Below are positions 1 to 10,335 of a stretch of 64,000 nt of DNA, piece by piece. The position numbers and the translations under genes were made by a program. The first letter of the stretch is position 1. Every line of letters starts with the position of its first letter. The stretch covers positions 4,139,501 through 4,203,500 of the forward strand of contig NC_083506.1 of assembly GCF_032362555.1 (NCBI RefSeq), written 5' to 3'. The notes beneath the pieces are model-generated. The model was not told where the DNA came from. It worked only from the letters and a program-made list of their open reading frames with translations, and made no database searches. Origin of the DNA: Amyelois transitella (taxonomy: Eukaryota; Arthropoda; Insecta; Lepidoptera; Pyralidae).

Positions 1-339
1 TGTTTACACCTGGCTGCGTAGTAGTTGCGGCCGAGTGTGTAACGGCACCCATTGATTTTCGAATTCTTTACATACATTTCTATGATGTGGATGATATTTT
101 ATTTAAAAAACAAGTGAACGAAATTTTTTTTGGAAAATTAATTAACATTAATTTAATTAAAATTACTTGCGGCCACTTATTGACTGGCACCCTATTATCT
201 ATGTATTATCCTATTCATAAATGTATGTTAAAATGTGAGTTTGATTAACTACGCGATGAACGTAGTGATTTTGCAGCCGGATCTTAGACTATAATGATCG
301 CCATCGGCTACAAAAATAATCCAAACTTTTAGCCATTCC

Positions 340-399
340 TCTGTTGTCTTTTACGACATCCATGGGAAGCTACATTGCCGTACATGCCAAAATCACGCC
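340..399 (-). repeat. Repeat and LINE 3'-UTR fragments left of the hAT element
   Basis: Positions 345-370 carry the TTTTACGACATCCATGGGAA core of the dispersed 250-bp moth repeat family. The following AATCACGCC is the start of a reversed LINE 3' UTR. That UTR continues on the far side of the hAT insertion at 1089 as ATCACGCCCCTATCCCGGAG. Confidence 0.5.
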
Positions 400-1088
400 T
401 AGGGTTGCCACCTTTTTTTTGAAGAAAAATAGTATTTTTTGTTTTTAATCAAAAAAATATAGTACTTTTGGGAAATTAAGGAAAAAAAATAGTATACATC
501 TATTTTCAATCATTATTTATTTTTCCATGAGTATTTATTATTACTTTTCGCTTTGGCCATCAAGGTTCTATTATTTTTAAAATAATTATAGGCATCTGAG
601 CAATTTAGGTCTATATTAAAGTAAATTAACAAATCATTTTTGATTAAATTAATAGATGCTCTATTCCTTTCTTCTTTCCATTTCACATTCATGACGGAAA
701 AAATTCTTTCTGTAAAAGCGGAAGTTGCAGGAATGGATAGAAGAAAGGAAATGATTTTAAATATATTTGTTAAATTTTCATCTGAATTTTTGAAAAGCAT
801 TTGCCATTTTTCAGCAGTATTTTTAGATTGAAACACTTGTTCGTTGCTTAATTTTGAAATAATATCATTCACCATAATTATTTCTGAATACAGATCATTG
901 ACATTAATAATTAATTTATTAACTAAATTTAAAGAATCCCAATATGTTCTCGAGTTGTTTAAATTCGAAAGTTGATAAAGTTGTTAAAATATAGTATTTT
1001 TCGTCCTATATTGTTTTTCTATAATATATAGTACAATTGACTAAAATATAGTACGATACTATATAATGTAGTACGGGTGGCAACCCTA
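400..1088 (-). mobile_element. Non-autonomous hAT transposon, 689 bp
   Basis: The two ends are a perfect 13-bp terminal inverted repeat, TAGGGTTGCCACC, at 400-412 and its complement at 1076-1088. They are flanked by a perfect 8-bp direct duplication, ATCACGCC, at 392-399 and 1089-1096. An 8-bp duplication and an internal hAT-type coding remnant (513-875, minus strand) fix the superfamily. Both ends carry subterminal copies of an ATAGTAC/ATAGTAT word in the same orientation, for example near 427, 458, 1027, 1047 and 1067. The element is too short to encode a full transposase, so it would depend on one supplied elsewhere. Perfect ends and target duplication suggest a fairly recent insertion. 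Confidence 0.9.
513..875 (-). pseudogene. hAT transposase C-terminal fragment (dimerization region)
   Basis: This 120-codon open frame inside the hAT element encodes only the C-terminal end of a hAT transposase. Residues about 44-62 read like the family's conserved C-terminal block (LLSIPATSAFTERIFSVMN), followed by KWKEERNRA and a hydrophobic helix. In intact hAT transposases this region makes the dimer. The zinc-finger (BED) part and most of the RNase H-like catalytic core, including the first acidic residues, are missing. The methionine at 875 is simply the first in the surviving frame and need not be a real start. The frame is open to its natural stop. It could be a domain kept by chance in a deletion derivative, or could act as a dimer-poisoning repressor; the latter is speculation. 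Confidence 0.8.
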
Positions 1089-1121
1089 ATCACGCCCCTA
1101 TCCCGGAGGGGCAGGCAGAGT
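1089..1121 (-). repeat. LINE 3'-UTR fragment, reversed
   Basis: The CCCGGAGGGGCAGGCAGAG block is the reversed 3' untranslated end of the same LINE whose coding remnant lies at 1240-1400. It has been separated from that remnant by the second LINE tail at 1122-1225. Confidence 0.5.
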
Positions 1122-1225
1122 TAAGTCCGCCATTGCATGTTTTTTATTTCTTTTATAATTTTATGTACCTACTGTTCTTGTAACTGTAAAATTCTGTGCA
1201 ATAAAGATATTATAAATAAACAAAC
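1122..1225 (+). mobile_element. 5'-truncated LINE 3' tail
   Basis: The stretch starts with TAAGTCCGCCATTGCA, ends with GCAATAAAGATATTATAAAT and runs into an A-rich tail. A diverged copy with the same order of motifs lies at 20990-21070. It interrupts the reversed LINE on both sides, so it inserted after that LINE. Confidence 0.6.
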
Positions 1226-1239
1226 ATACTCATTTCCAC

Positions 1240-1400
1240 TTGTCACGATCCTTTCATACATATTTCGCTTCATCCATATTCATAACTCTCTTTGTGCAAG
1301 TTTGTCAGTTTAGGGTACACTTTATCACTTTACCTTTTCTCAGGATGTCTACGATCTGGATACGTTCGTCTAGGCATTCCGTGAGCAAGCAAGCAGCATA
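1240..1400 (-). pseudogene. LINE reverse transcriptase ORF, 3'-terminal remnant
   Basis: Read on the minus strand, this encodes a broken version of the C-terminal end of a moth non-LTR retrotransposon polyprotein. The clearest pieces are KRVMNMDEAKYV and KDRDKWK, which resemble the usual ...RVMNVDEAREVCKDRSKWR ending. At least one stop and probable frameshifts are present. A longer remnant of the same family is at 31632-32078, and shorter ones are at 19766-19905 and 21290-21356. The clade (RTE or CR1-like) cannot be settled from this fragment. Confidence 0.6.
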
Positions 1401-1482
1401 TGCCTCCAGAAGGATGATGACTTCGATCATAAATATTATATACCTACTTGAAGGGTTTTTTACTATTTTTATTTGTCACTAG

Positions 1483-2235
1483 ACGTTGCTTTTCCTAAAA
1501 TTCTTTAGGTATATACCTAAGTTTAGGTATTTTTCAGAATTACAATTCTGAAAAGTTATTAAAATCCGTTCAGAATCATTTCACTATTCAACATTTCGCC
1601 TTTCACATAGGAAAGACTATTTCTCTAATATAATGTGCTAATATTCCAACTATATGAGTAATATTTATTGTATGAAAAAATAACAATAATCACAGATTTT
1701 TGGACAGAGGACAGACTTACTTCTCGTATTTGAAAATTTTGCGTTTCATTCATCTTCTAGTACCTATATACTAGAAGATGAATGAAACGATGCACTAAAA
1801 ATAATGAGGCATATGCCATTCACATTAAATCCAGTTTAAGTCAGTGTACGTACACTGTCAATAAGGTCTTCACATGTTATTGATAAATCTTGAACTGCTA
1901 TATAGAACTGGTTGAGAACTGCAGAAACTAGTATAAAGTGGTGTTAGTGTCAATGTATAACTTTTAATGAACTTTATCAATACAATAACCGCCTAGGTAC
2001 AGTCGCCGTTAGAATTAAGTAATTTCATCGTATAAACTGCAAAATTAGTAGATATATCTCAGTTAATAAAAAAAATTGCTCTTCCGTAAATTTAATAAAA
2101 TATTTTGTATAGGTACTTTCATGTTGTTTGATAGAAAAGAGACATGAGAAAACTAACTAAATACTTAACTGGGTACTACCGACCTAGTGTATGTCAACTG
2201 TTTCTCTTCCCGCGCAGATTGAAAAGACTATCAAG
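1483..2235. other. Non-coding stretch with one perfect hairpin
   Basis: AT-rich sequence with no supportable gene. The only structured item is the inverted repeat at 1742-1789, listed separately. Confidence 0.5.
1742..1789. repeat. Perfect 21-bp inverted repeat, 6-nt loop
   Basis: The arm at 1742-1762 is exactly complementary to 1769-1789, with loop CCTATA between them. Either strand would fold into a 21-bp stem. No surrounding element explains it. Confidence 0.9.
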
Positions 2236-2482
2236 GCATAGGCTCATAAACCTGTGATTCTTCTTTGTGGTATGCCCTGCACCAATAAATAAAATAGGAC
2301 CACTCCATCTTGTTCCTATGGATGTCGTGAAAGGCGACTACGGATAAGTAGATTTATAAACTTGGATACTTTTTTTAGGTGATGGGCTAGCAACCTGACA
2401 CTATTTGAATCTGTCTTGTCAAGACTGTTAGCTCTGTCTACCCCGCAAGAGATAGGTATAGACATGATAATATGTTTGTGTG
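2236..2482 (-). repeat. 250-bp moth repeat family, rearranged copy
   Basis: Copy in reverse orientation. It shows AATAGGACCACTCCATC, ATGGATGTCGTGAAAGGCGA, GCTAGCAACCTGACACTATT and CTCTGTCTACCCCGCAAGAG in the family order. It starts with an extra misplaced internal piece (ATAGGCTCATAAACCTGTGA at about 2238), which normally lies in the middle of the element. Confidence 0.75.
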
Positions 2483-3739
2483 ATTATTTTTGTCTTAGAG
2501 TCTAGTGACTAACTAGGTACTGGCTCTACCTAACCTGTAAAGGTTATAGACGTGATATGTTGTTCTTTTTGTATCTCTCTTGTATGTGAAAATTTATGTA
2601 AAGATCCCTTCAGTCTAAGAGCTTTCAGTCAAACGGCATGAAGTAGTAGAAAAGGATGCGGAGATAGATATACGTAAGGAAAGATTGAAAAAAAGCTGGA
2701 GTTCGGTGGTAAGAACACAAAATGGAAAAATAAGAGGCGTGCGTACATTTCACTAAGTACCTACATCATAAATATGCATAGGATATAGATTTAAATTATA
2801 TCCAAACATTAAAGATAAGATACTTATGATAATCAAATTATGTGAGTACCTACACTTACAGACTTATTCATTTAGGAAAGATTTTTAATTTCAATAAACC
2901 GTACTACTAGATAGTACCTAATATCAAGAATAGTAGCGACATCTATCCGTGATTACTTATAAACAAAAGCGAAACGACATCTAGCGTTTTTTTATGATAG
3001 TTTTTATCACCTTTTGCAATTACAACCGAATGTTGCAGCTTATCGCTAGATGGCGTTTAAAATAGTAAAGTAGAAATTTTAGTTCTATTCATAATTCATA
3101 GATGTCGCTAGTAGGTAGAACATTAAAGCACGAAGTTACTTAATGTAGTTAATCGATTTTATTTTGCAAAATTAATTTATGGTGATATTTAATTTTTTTT
3201 TATTTGTTTTAACAGGTATTCCTCTCTTTCGGGGTGAAGAGAGCCAAGAGCCACAAATCTGGAATCTAGGCTACTATTGAGATTCAGACTTGTATGTAAT
3301 ATAATACTTATTAACTAAGCAAAACAGACATGCTAAGTAAACTTTTCCAGTCGGTACAGTAAGAACGTACTAGTAAGTTGATGTAAATTTCCCATATTTT
3401 TGATGGACAAAGTCATATTACCCGAAATTCATTCATTCGTATAACCGCAGAAAAGCAGACAGTCAATTAGAATAATTCAGATAACAAGTGGACTAATACA
3501 AATGTCCAAAGTTGACCGTGCGCCGGCCATCGAGTGCGCTCTCGGTGGCTTGTGGCCGCTAATCAAATTAAAGCTGGGATACTAAGGATACAATACACTG
3601 GAAGAGGATTTATACCAATTTTCAAAACAGAAAAATGAAAGTGGAATAATGTAGAGATTATCATATTCCAATATTAAATGTATCATAATTTAATGTTAAT
3701 TATCTATAATAATTGTATATAATTCTCTTTTTAAATTTA
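2483..3739. other. Non-coding stretch
   Basis: No gene recognised. Between 2935 and 3115 there are several copies of a CATCTAGCG / CGCTAGATGGCG / GATGTCGCTAG word in both orientations, which looks like a degraded repeat. Confidence 0.4.
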
Positions 3740-3860
3740 TCTTGTAAGCTATTTGGATGTAATATTTGTTAGCTTGTAATGTATTGAATAAATAAATCTC
3801 TGGTTAACGGACTCTCAGAGGGAACGGCAGAGACTACATCTTTCCACTTGCCACTTATTT
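3740..3860. repeat. LINE tail (plus) next to reversed LINE 3'-UTR fragment
   Basis: Positions 3745-3801 resemble a retroelement tail ending AATAAATAAAT. Positions 3808-3853 carry CAGAGGGAACGGCAGAGAC and TTTCCACTTGCCAC, the reversed 3' UTR of the LINE at 1240-1400. Confidence 0.4.
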
Positions 3861-3934
3861 AGCTACATTACCATAAATTTAAAAAAATAAACTATAGCAA
3901 TAATGCAGGGCAACCTACATAAGTACTGGAAAAG

Positions 3935-4035
3935 ATTTCTTTTGAAATAAGTAGTTAGAACCTTTGTACTACAATTTACTACTGTACCTATAACTGCTCT
4001 TGTATGTTTTATGTACATAAATAAATAAAATAAAC
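3935..4035 (+). mobile_element. LINE 3' tail, second family
   Basis: Shares TTGAAATAAGTAG and CCTTTGTACTA, then a T-rich stretch and an AATAAATAAAATAAA tail, with 26255-26350. The two copies in one window, each ending in an AT-rich tail, indicate the 3' end of a non-LTR retrotransposon on the plus strand. Confidence 0.55.
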
Positions 4036-5879
4036 ACCACAAATTTCAAATTATTTTGTCTATCCTCCTCCACATTAGCTTACCTCTGTTGGATATTCGA
4101 GCGATTTCATTTGCGCCAGGATATGAACGAGTGTACAAACAAATGATGGGACCGCTTTGAGTTGTCGCGAGGTCTGTCAACAAAAATTATATCGCACTCT
4201 AGCATATTAAATGCTTCACATTTGTTTGCTTTTATACTTTCTTTTTACTATACGATTATGTAACTATACCATTTTGTGGTCTGCAAGAATCCTAAACATA
4301 TATCTCTTTGTCGTCATATACAAAGTCCATGGGAAAGAGATGGAGTGTAATATATGCCAATATAATTTTTTTTTTATTTGAGAACTGTTTTATTATTGTG
4401 CCTTTTAGATAGGACTAATAGTCCTAATATAGTCAACCTTTAACAACTTAAAATAACCCACGTAAAGCGCGACTAGATTTAATAGTAGCACCTTCAATAA
4501 TCAAACGTTTATTTTTCCGAGTTATATCTGAAGGGAGGAAGGAATAATAATAGAGTAAATTAATTATTCCACCCACAGGGGGTGCGACGGGCCAGTAAGA
4601 TGGGCCTTAAATTCTCTAAACCCAGCTAAAATGAGACTCCAAGAAAAAGGGGTTTCTGTTTTAATGCCCATCACAAAATTGCTCGGAGACAATAATGTGG
4701 GATTCGTTGGTTGATATAAATTCCGAATAAAAATACTCTTCTGCTTCGTTGAGCGGTTGTAGTGATGGGAACAGGTTTGTTTTATCGATTGTTTTTCTTC
4801 ACGTACATTTCATACAAGTACTTGATACATTTCCTTTACCTCACTAATATAATGTACCCCAACAGTATCCCAATTTACTAGGATAAGATTTTGGGACATT
4901 TCCAGGTAAGTGAAGGCTAGGATTGAACATAGTTTGAGGCGACGAACATAACGTAAAGAAGAATGTATGGTTACACATAGTTTTATTAATCATCAATAAT
5001 GTTCAAACTGTTACAAATCCACGTCTGTATACTTTATAGGGTAGACCGACCCAATAGCCTCGTAAAGACTAAGGCCATATTCAACAGTTACTACACTTAA
5101 TATGTTATAATTTCCACATCTGTTCCCTAAATAAGGTTCGTCCTTTCAATAGTTCTGGAAATATACTCGTAATATTAAATCTCAGTAAAATCTCAGTGCA
5201 TCCTTTTTTAAAATGTCTAACAAACTTAGCTTCAGTCCACTAAATTTATCGATAAATTTAAAATACTTTATCGATATCCTTACTCAAAGCGAGCACAACA
5301 ACTCATGAAAGAGTTGCTGGTATAAACGTTAAGGCCGGATGAACAAATAAATGAAGCGATCGATACAGAAACTCGATTCACAATACCTACTTGGACGTTA
5401 TTATCAATGTCCTTTGTTTCACAGTCGCTTTGTCTAAGTACCCATCGAACAATCTGCTTAGATGTAACTCAGAACTGTGTCGATTTGTGTATTTGTGTTT
5501 TAAGAGATTGTGATTACTTATTTATAACTGGGGTTTTGAGAGGAATGTTTTGTACGTCCTTGGAGATCTGAAGATGAAATTTTGGTAGCTATGCCACAAT
5601 CATAATAATCTAGGTACCTATATTATTCCAATTTTCGTGGCTACAAATAAGTGCAAAAAGGAGACTTATGAGTATACTTATTATCAATTCGGTATTTTAT
5701 GTCGTCATGCTAAATCAGTCTCGAAACACGACATACTTGTTTAATTAAAAGATTTATAAAAAACAATCAAATATAAATGCAACATCGTTAAAAAATAATT
5801 AAATGTCACAAGAAAACATAAAGCAATCACGCCATGATCCACAAAACGGAGAAACGATTCATCGGGACATTGTTGACAC
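4036..5879. other. Non-coding stretch
   Basis: No gene recognised. A short piece of the 250-bp family (CATGGGAAAGAGATGGAGTG) is at about 4329-4348. Confidence 0.4.
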
Positions 5880-6290
5880 AGCTAAGTAGCGACGCCTCGC
5901 TTCATTTGCATTCTCTTAATCCCTGTTATGAATAAAGAAAAATTCTTCGCGACGTTTTTAAGAGGCCCTAAGCGGCGGCTCCTAATGAAGAACGGCGGCG
6001 GGATTAGAGCCGCGCACTTTCGCGACATTACACTTTTAATTTGAACGAATCTTATTATTTTCTTTTGTTGATTTAAGCCCCCGAGTCGGGAGACGGCTCG
6101 AGACGTGACCTGCAGTGGAAAAATGCGATTGCCATCTAAAGCCAACCGTTTAAATGAACGAGATTGGGGCTTAAAAAGTATAATGGACGGAGGGGGGTGG
6201 GCGGCGATCTGGAGGGGGGCAAGATGGCCGATTTGCGATCGAGATGAGACACCCGCCCCCGCCGCCCAAGATCAACCAATATAATTACGT
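5880..6290. promoter_or_regulatory. GC-rich island, candidate enhancer or Polycomb-type element
   Basis: A 400-bp block clearly richer in G+C than its surroundings. It has a perfect POU octamer ATTTGCAT (5904-5911), a YY1/Pho-like AAGATGGCCG (6221-6230), a GCCAT in GATTGCCATC (about 6128-6137) and G- or C-runs at about 6188-6260. No coding signal or repeat family explains it. A regulatory role is inferred from composition and motifs only. Confidence 0.3.
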
Positions 6291-7399
6291 CGGACGTTAA
6301 CATAAATCATCTACCTATGCTCCAAATCACATTTTTTAATTCGTTCATTATATTCGTTATTAGGGGCTTATAGATACTTTGACGGCGGAATCAAAGAATT
6401 GAATATTGAAATTCACCCATATAAAATGTCATGATAAATTTAAATAATATTAAATATTTTGAGTTAGCAGCATATTTGGTCACTTATTTATAAGGTATTT
6501 TAGGCGATTCACTTGTACTTTTAGTATTTTAAAATTTTGTTCAATTATTAGAATCAAAAAGCAGAAGAACATGACATATACACACATTATTTTACGATAT
6601 CTCTAGGACCGAATTTGTATTGAAAGCAATTTTTGTTACACAGATCCCTCTACGAGTCTACGAGTCTGTGTAGCAAGTGCTACGAGAGTGCTACGAACAC
6701 ACTCTAATTCCCTTCGTATATTTCAAAGTTTAACACATTTACTATAGAACAGTGAACTGGAGGCAAGGATTTGTCTTACACTTACGTATTCATAGTAAGA
6801 GTCGGAGTCTTATGCCGGCACCACTCTTCATCTACGAAGAGAAGCTTAACTTCAACTCCCTTGCGAAACCATAAAGACTTAACCCTCAGTTTCTTCAATA
6901 AAAAATGAACTTTAAGGTGTATGTAATAAGGTAGATTTTTGGTTTATGTTTGAAATTGGTATAAGATAATGTTGTGAAATGGTGGTTAAAGGCTAGAATG
7001 GTCGAGATCGCCGCTCGGCTGACAAACCCTGATCCGGTCACGTAATGAAAAATGACAAAACTGTAGAATGTTTTTCAGGCGAATCTGGCGAATGAGGCCA
7101 TTTCAGGTGTAGGTATATAAAAAGAAGAGTAGGTATTTACATTTATGAGAACATGTAGTTAATATTGTGTTAATAAACTAACCTTTTTAATGGCCAGTAA
7201 TCAATTTGTGATATAGATAGGTAAACGTTTATAGTTTTTTTTATTGTTGTGTGTCTCACTTATATTGACAGGCTCTGGGCTGGCGACATTATAACCATCT
7301 ATGAAGCAATCCAGTTGAACATAGCGTTTGGACCGAAATTGTGAACGATAACATAATAAGATTTCGAGCAACAAGCATCAGAAGGCAAGACCACAGCTG
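6291..7399. other. Non-coding stretch
   Basis: No gene recognised. At 6650-6705 the words CTACGAG and GCTACGA recur several times over about 55 bp. Confidence 0.4.
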
Positions 7400-7710
7400 A
7401 TCCATTAAGAGCCTCAATACACTATTAGAGACAAAACAAAACGTACTAAACCCTTTCCTTTGAGCGGCCGTGAATAAGGAAAAGTTAGAAGTATCCAAAG
7501 GGGTGCGACCGCAGCGCCGCCCGCGGACCCAAAAAATATGGCATAAACGAGTGGAAGGGGCCTCCTTTTCAGCCGCGAAATTTCAGCCATACTTCCAAAC
7601 CTATAATCCTTCATAATCACCTTTACAAAGCAAAGATTAAAACGTTCGAGACCCTCCTTTGCCCGCTTTTATATGCGAGACGGCGAAAAGTAAGATTAAA
7701 TCATTATTTT
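7400..7710. promoter_or_regulatory. GC-rich island, candidate regulatory DNA
   Basis: Compositionally distinct from its AT-rich flanks. It contains CTTTACAAAGCAAAG at 7620-7634 (HNF4- or TCF-like) and TTTTATATGCGAGACGG at about 7668-7684 (TATA-like). The short overlapping open frames here do not resemble any protein and differ by strand, so non-coding regulatory DNA is preferred. Confidence 0.25.
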
Positions 7711-9365
7711 TCTTAAGCTCCTCATCGTTTTTTCTCCACTCTACTGGAAGTTTTTTTGCTTGGACTTTGATGCGGACGATCAAAGACTTGTGTTCAAATT
7801 TACATAACATTCTTAAATAAATTGCGGGGTGGTTGGGGAGGCCAATTTAACACGGCGCGGTGTTCTGTACAAACTTATTAATGCGAATTCCAGGATTGAT
7901 GCGTAATGTAGTATTAATTTATTCCAGGGATTAGTAGAGTGCCAGTGTATATATAATTTATGAACAACAGTTGGGAACGTGATTATCACCCGATTATAAG
8001 AATAGTAATAAAAAAAGCAATAAATGGCATGTGTAACCTAACACACACGAATAAAGTACAATCTCGAAGGTGTTGTAAAAACATTGTATATTTTGTGTTC
8101 TGTATAAATATGATACAAATTTTGTATATGTCTCTCTTTTTCAAGTTATTATTTGGTCATTAATTAGTGTGTCTGCATTTAGTATCAGAATCTTCTATCG
8201 ATATAAATTACTGTCATAACAATTTGCAACTGATTAGATTTCTAAAAAATGTCAGTTCATTACGTTTTGTTTAAAACGGTGGAGGACCAAGAAATCACTA
8301 AGCAAGAGATGTGACTTATGTTATTTTTTGCCAAAGGAATTTACTTGCCAAATTCTTCTAATGTCACTCACTCATTAATACTAAGTAATTTGGTTCGGTT
8401 TTATAACATTTCCTATTAACCCTGAAAATATGCCCTCTAAATAATATTGATATACTTTAAATTCATACACAAAACCTTCTCTTCATTGTGTAGATATTTG
8501 TGAAGAGTACTCACCTCCCTTAGTTAAACATTTTAATTAATATCGACAACTTTGTACCTTCAAATTGTGTTCGCAGTTGAGACGCCTTATTATCTGTCTG
8601 TGATCGTTAATTCCTCATTAGCGAGATTATTAATGATTATTTTTGTATTGTTTTATAAATTTTTAACAGACGACTACAATAGCTTACTTTTTTGAGTAAT
8701 TACTGCATCAATTTATTGTATAAGTATAATATATTAAGAATAACAATGCCTCAGGAACAAAAACTATAATAGGATGTATTTCTGGTCAATAAAGTCAGTT
8801 GTCTTACTACAGGTTATGGGCCCAGCACGCTTCTACTAATTCACTTTTGTAATGCAAACAAGATAAGCTATTTAAGATAAGCTATACTTCTAAGTCAAGC
8901 TATAACTAATTATCTGCTCACGTACCTATACCAAGCACGACTAACTTATATTCACTTGGTATTTAGTTAAACCTAAGCGGCATATTGTTTGTGTTGTCTA
9001 GTGGTTATTTGATTGTGTTAGGCGCAGGTACTGAGCCCGAGTGAAATATGTCGCTACTTACTGTTCTAAGCCAAGTTTACTCGGCAAGCTTAAGTTTTAC
9101 AACTTAGACATGTGTGGTGTAAATGCACGTACAGGTGGGCGCTAAGTTTGTGGAGATTAAAATATAAATTAATCATGTTCTGATTGGTATTTCATTTTGG
9201 AAGGCAAACAGGTTGATTGTCTATAGAATTGGGATATTGATTTGAAGAATTGGAATTACTTGATTTTAAAAAAAAAAGAAAAACTTTTCTTCACTTGAGT
9301 TGAGCTAAGGAAAAGCTAGAAAAAGTACAAAATTAATTAATGTTACTATTACATACTTTCATACC
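7711..9365. other. Non-coding stretch
   Basis: AT-rich, no gene or clear repeat family recognised. A local direct repeat of AAGATAAGCTAT lies at 8870-8885. Confidence 0.4.
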
Positions 9366-9558
9366 TATAGTCGTGTCTATATGCCTTGCGGGGTAGATAG
9401 AGGCAATAATCTTTGAAAGACTAAAAGGCCACGTTTAGCTATAAGGCTTTATGATGTAATTGAGATTCAAATAGTGACAGCAGGTTCCTAGCCCATCGCC
9501 TTCAAGAGGAATCCCGAGTTTAATAGTTCTATTCTAAAGTGCCGGAAACCACACGGCA
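9366..9558 (+). repeat. 250-bp moth repeat family, internally deleted copy
   Basis: Starts with TCGTGTCTATATGCCTTGCG and ends with GTGCCGGAAACCACACGGCA. The block normally between AGTTTATAAGCC and GGTCCTATTC, which holds the TTTTACGACATCC core, is missing, so the copy is about 60 bp short. Confidence 0.8.
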
Positions 9559-9894
9559 TTATTACGTTTAATTTATAATTTTAGATTGTACAAGTATATG
9601 TTTTAAAGCATATTTTGTTCTTTATTATACATATTGATATGCACTTTTCGTGGATAGCCCAAGGTTTGGAGAAATAATCACTCTTTGGTTCATAATCATG
9701 CTCTTTGGTTCTGATATGACTCCAATAGAGATTCGACTCCTGATGAAATGTATTCTTTACGATGTTCCTCACTCCCGGTTAGTTGTTATAGGATCCCACT
9801 TTCCTCCATGAATGGAAAAGCTAAGATGATGATGGTTTGAAATTAATGTTTGAGAAAATTTAGCTAATTAACTAAAAGTAAATTTATAAAATTT
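9559..9894. other. Non-coding, with weak SINE-like trace
   Basis: At 9755-9775 the sequence TTTACGATGTTCCTCACTCC resembles the reverse of the ACATCGTGAGGAAACC core seen at 20450. The match is short. Nothing else recognised. Confidence 0.3.
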
Positions 9895-9966
9895 GGGCCC
9901 GTCCGGGATTTGAACCCGGGACCTCTCGCACCCAAAGCGAGAATCATACCCCTAGACCAACGAGCC
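9895..9966 (-). tRNA. tRNA-Pro (anticodon TGG)
   Basis: A 72-nt cloverleaf on the minus strand. The acceptor 5' strand GGCTCGT pairs with ACGGGCC through one G-U pair. The anticodon stem CTCGC/GCGAG encloses the 7-nt loop TTTGGGT with anticodon TGG, which reads proline CCA/CCN codons. Box A TGGTCTAGGGG and box B GGTTCAAATCC are intact, and a TTTT run follows the 3' end, as expected for RNA polymerase III. There is no intron and CCA is not encoded. The mature sequence is nearly identical to the two genes at 16613 and 16811. Confidence 0.96.
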
Positions 9967-10239
9967 ACTTGTCGTATAAATCCAACTGGCAGTAGTTATA
10001 AGTATTTTGTTATTAACAGCTGTTTCAACATACTATTTTACTTCGTTATTAGGCGTCTATTGTTTTTACGAAATGAAAGATGGTGTAGTTGCAGGTGTTT
10101 TAGTCCCGGATTATCCTAAATACAGATACAAACGTTAAACTGTACAGAAATTCGATTACATACGATTTTTTTCACACACACAGTTCAACAACGATCGAAT
10201 CTTTTTATGATAAAATTCACGACCAAGGCCAATGAAATA

Positions 10240-10335
10240 AGTTAGTTTTTCCCTCTTGACGTGACCGGGGATCGAACCCATAGGACCTGTAGTTCAGGGG
10301 CGTGTATAGGTAACCTAATGTGACAAACAGACGGC
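10240..10335 (-). mobile_element. tRNA-derived SINE fragment
   Basis: On the minus strand GGGTTCGATCCCCGGTCACG (10260-10279) is a good polymerase III box B. It is preceded by a degraded tRNA-like head with no convincing box A or cloverleaf. This pattern is typical of an old tRNA-derived SINE rather than a tRNA gene. Confidence 0.4.

Noticed and set aside
640-831. 63-codon plus-strand frame
   Set aside because: It lies opposite the hAT transposase fragment, which is the recognisable reading.
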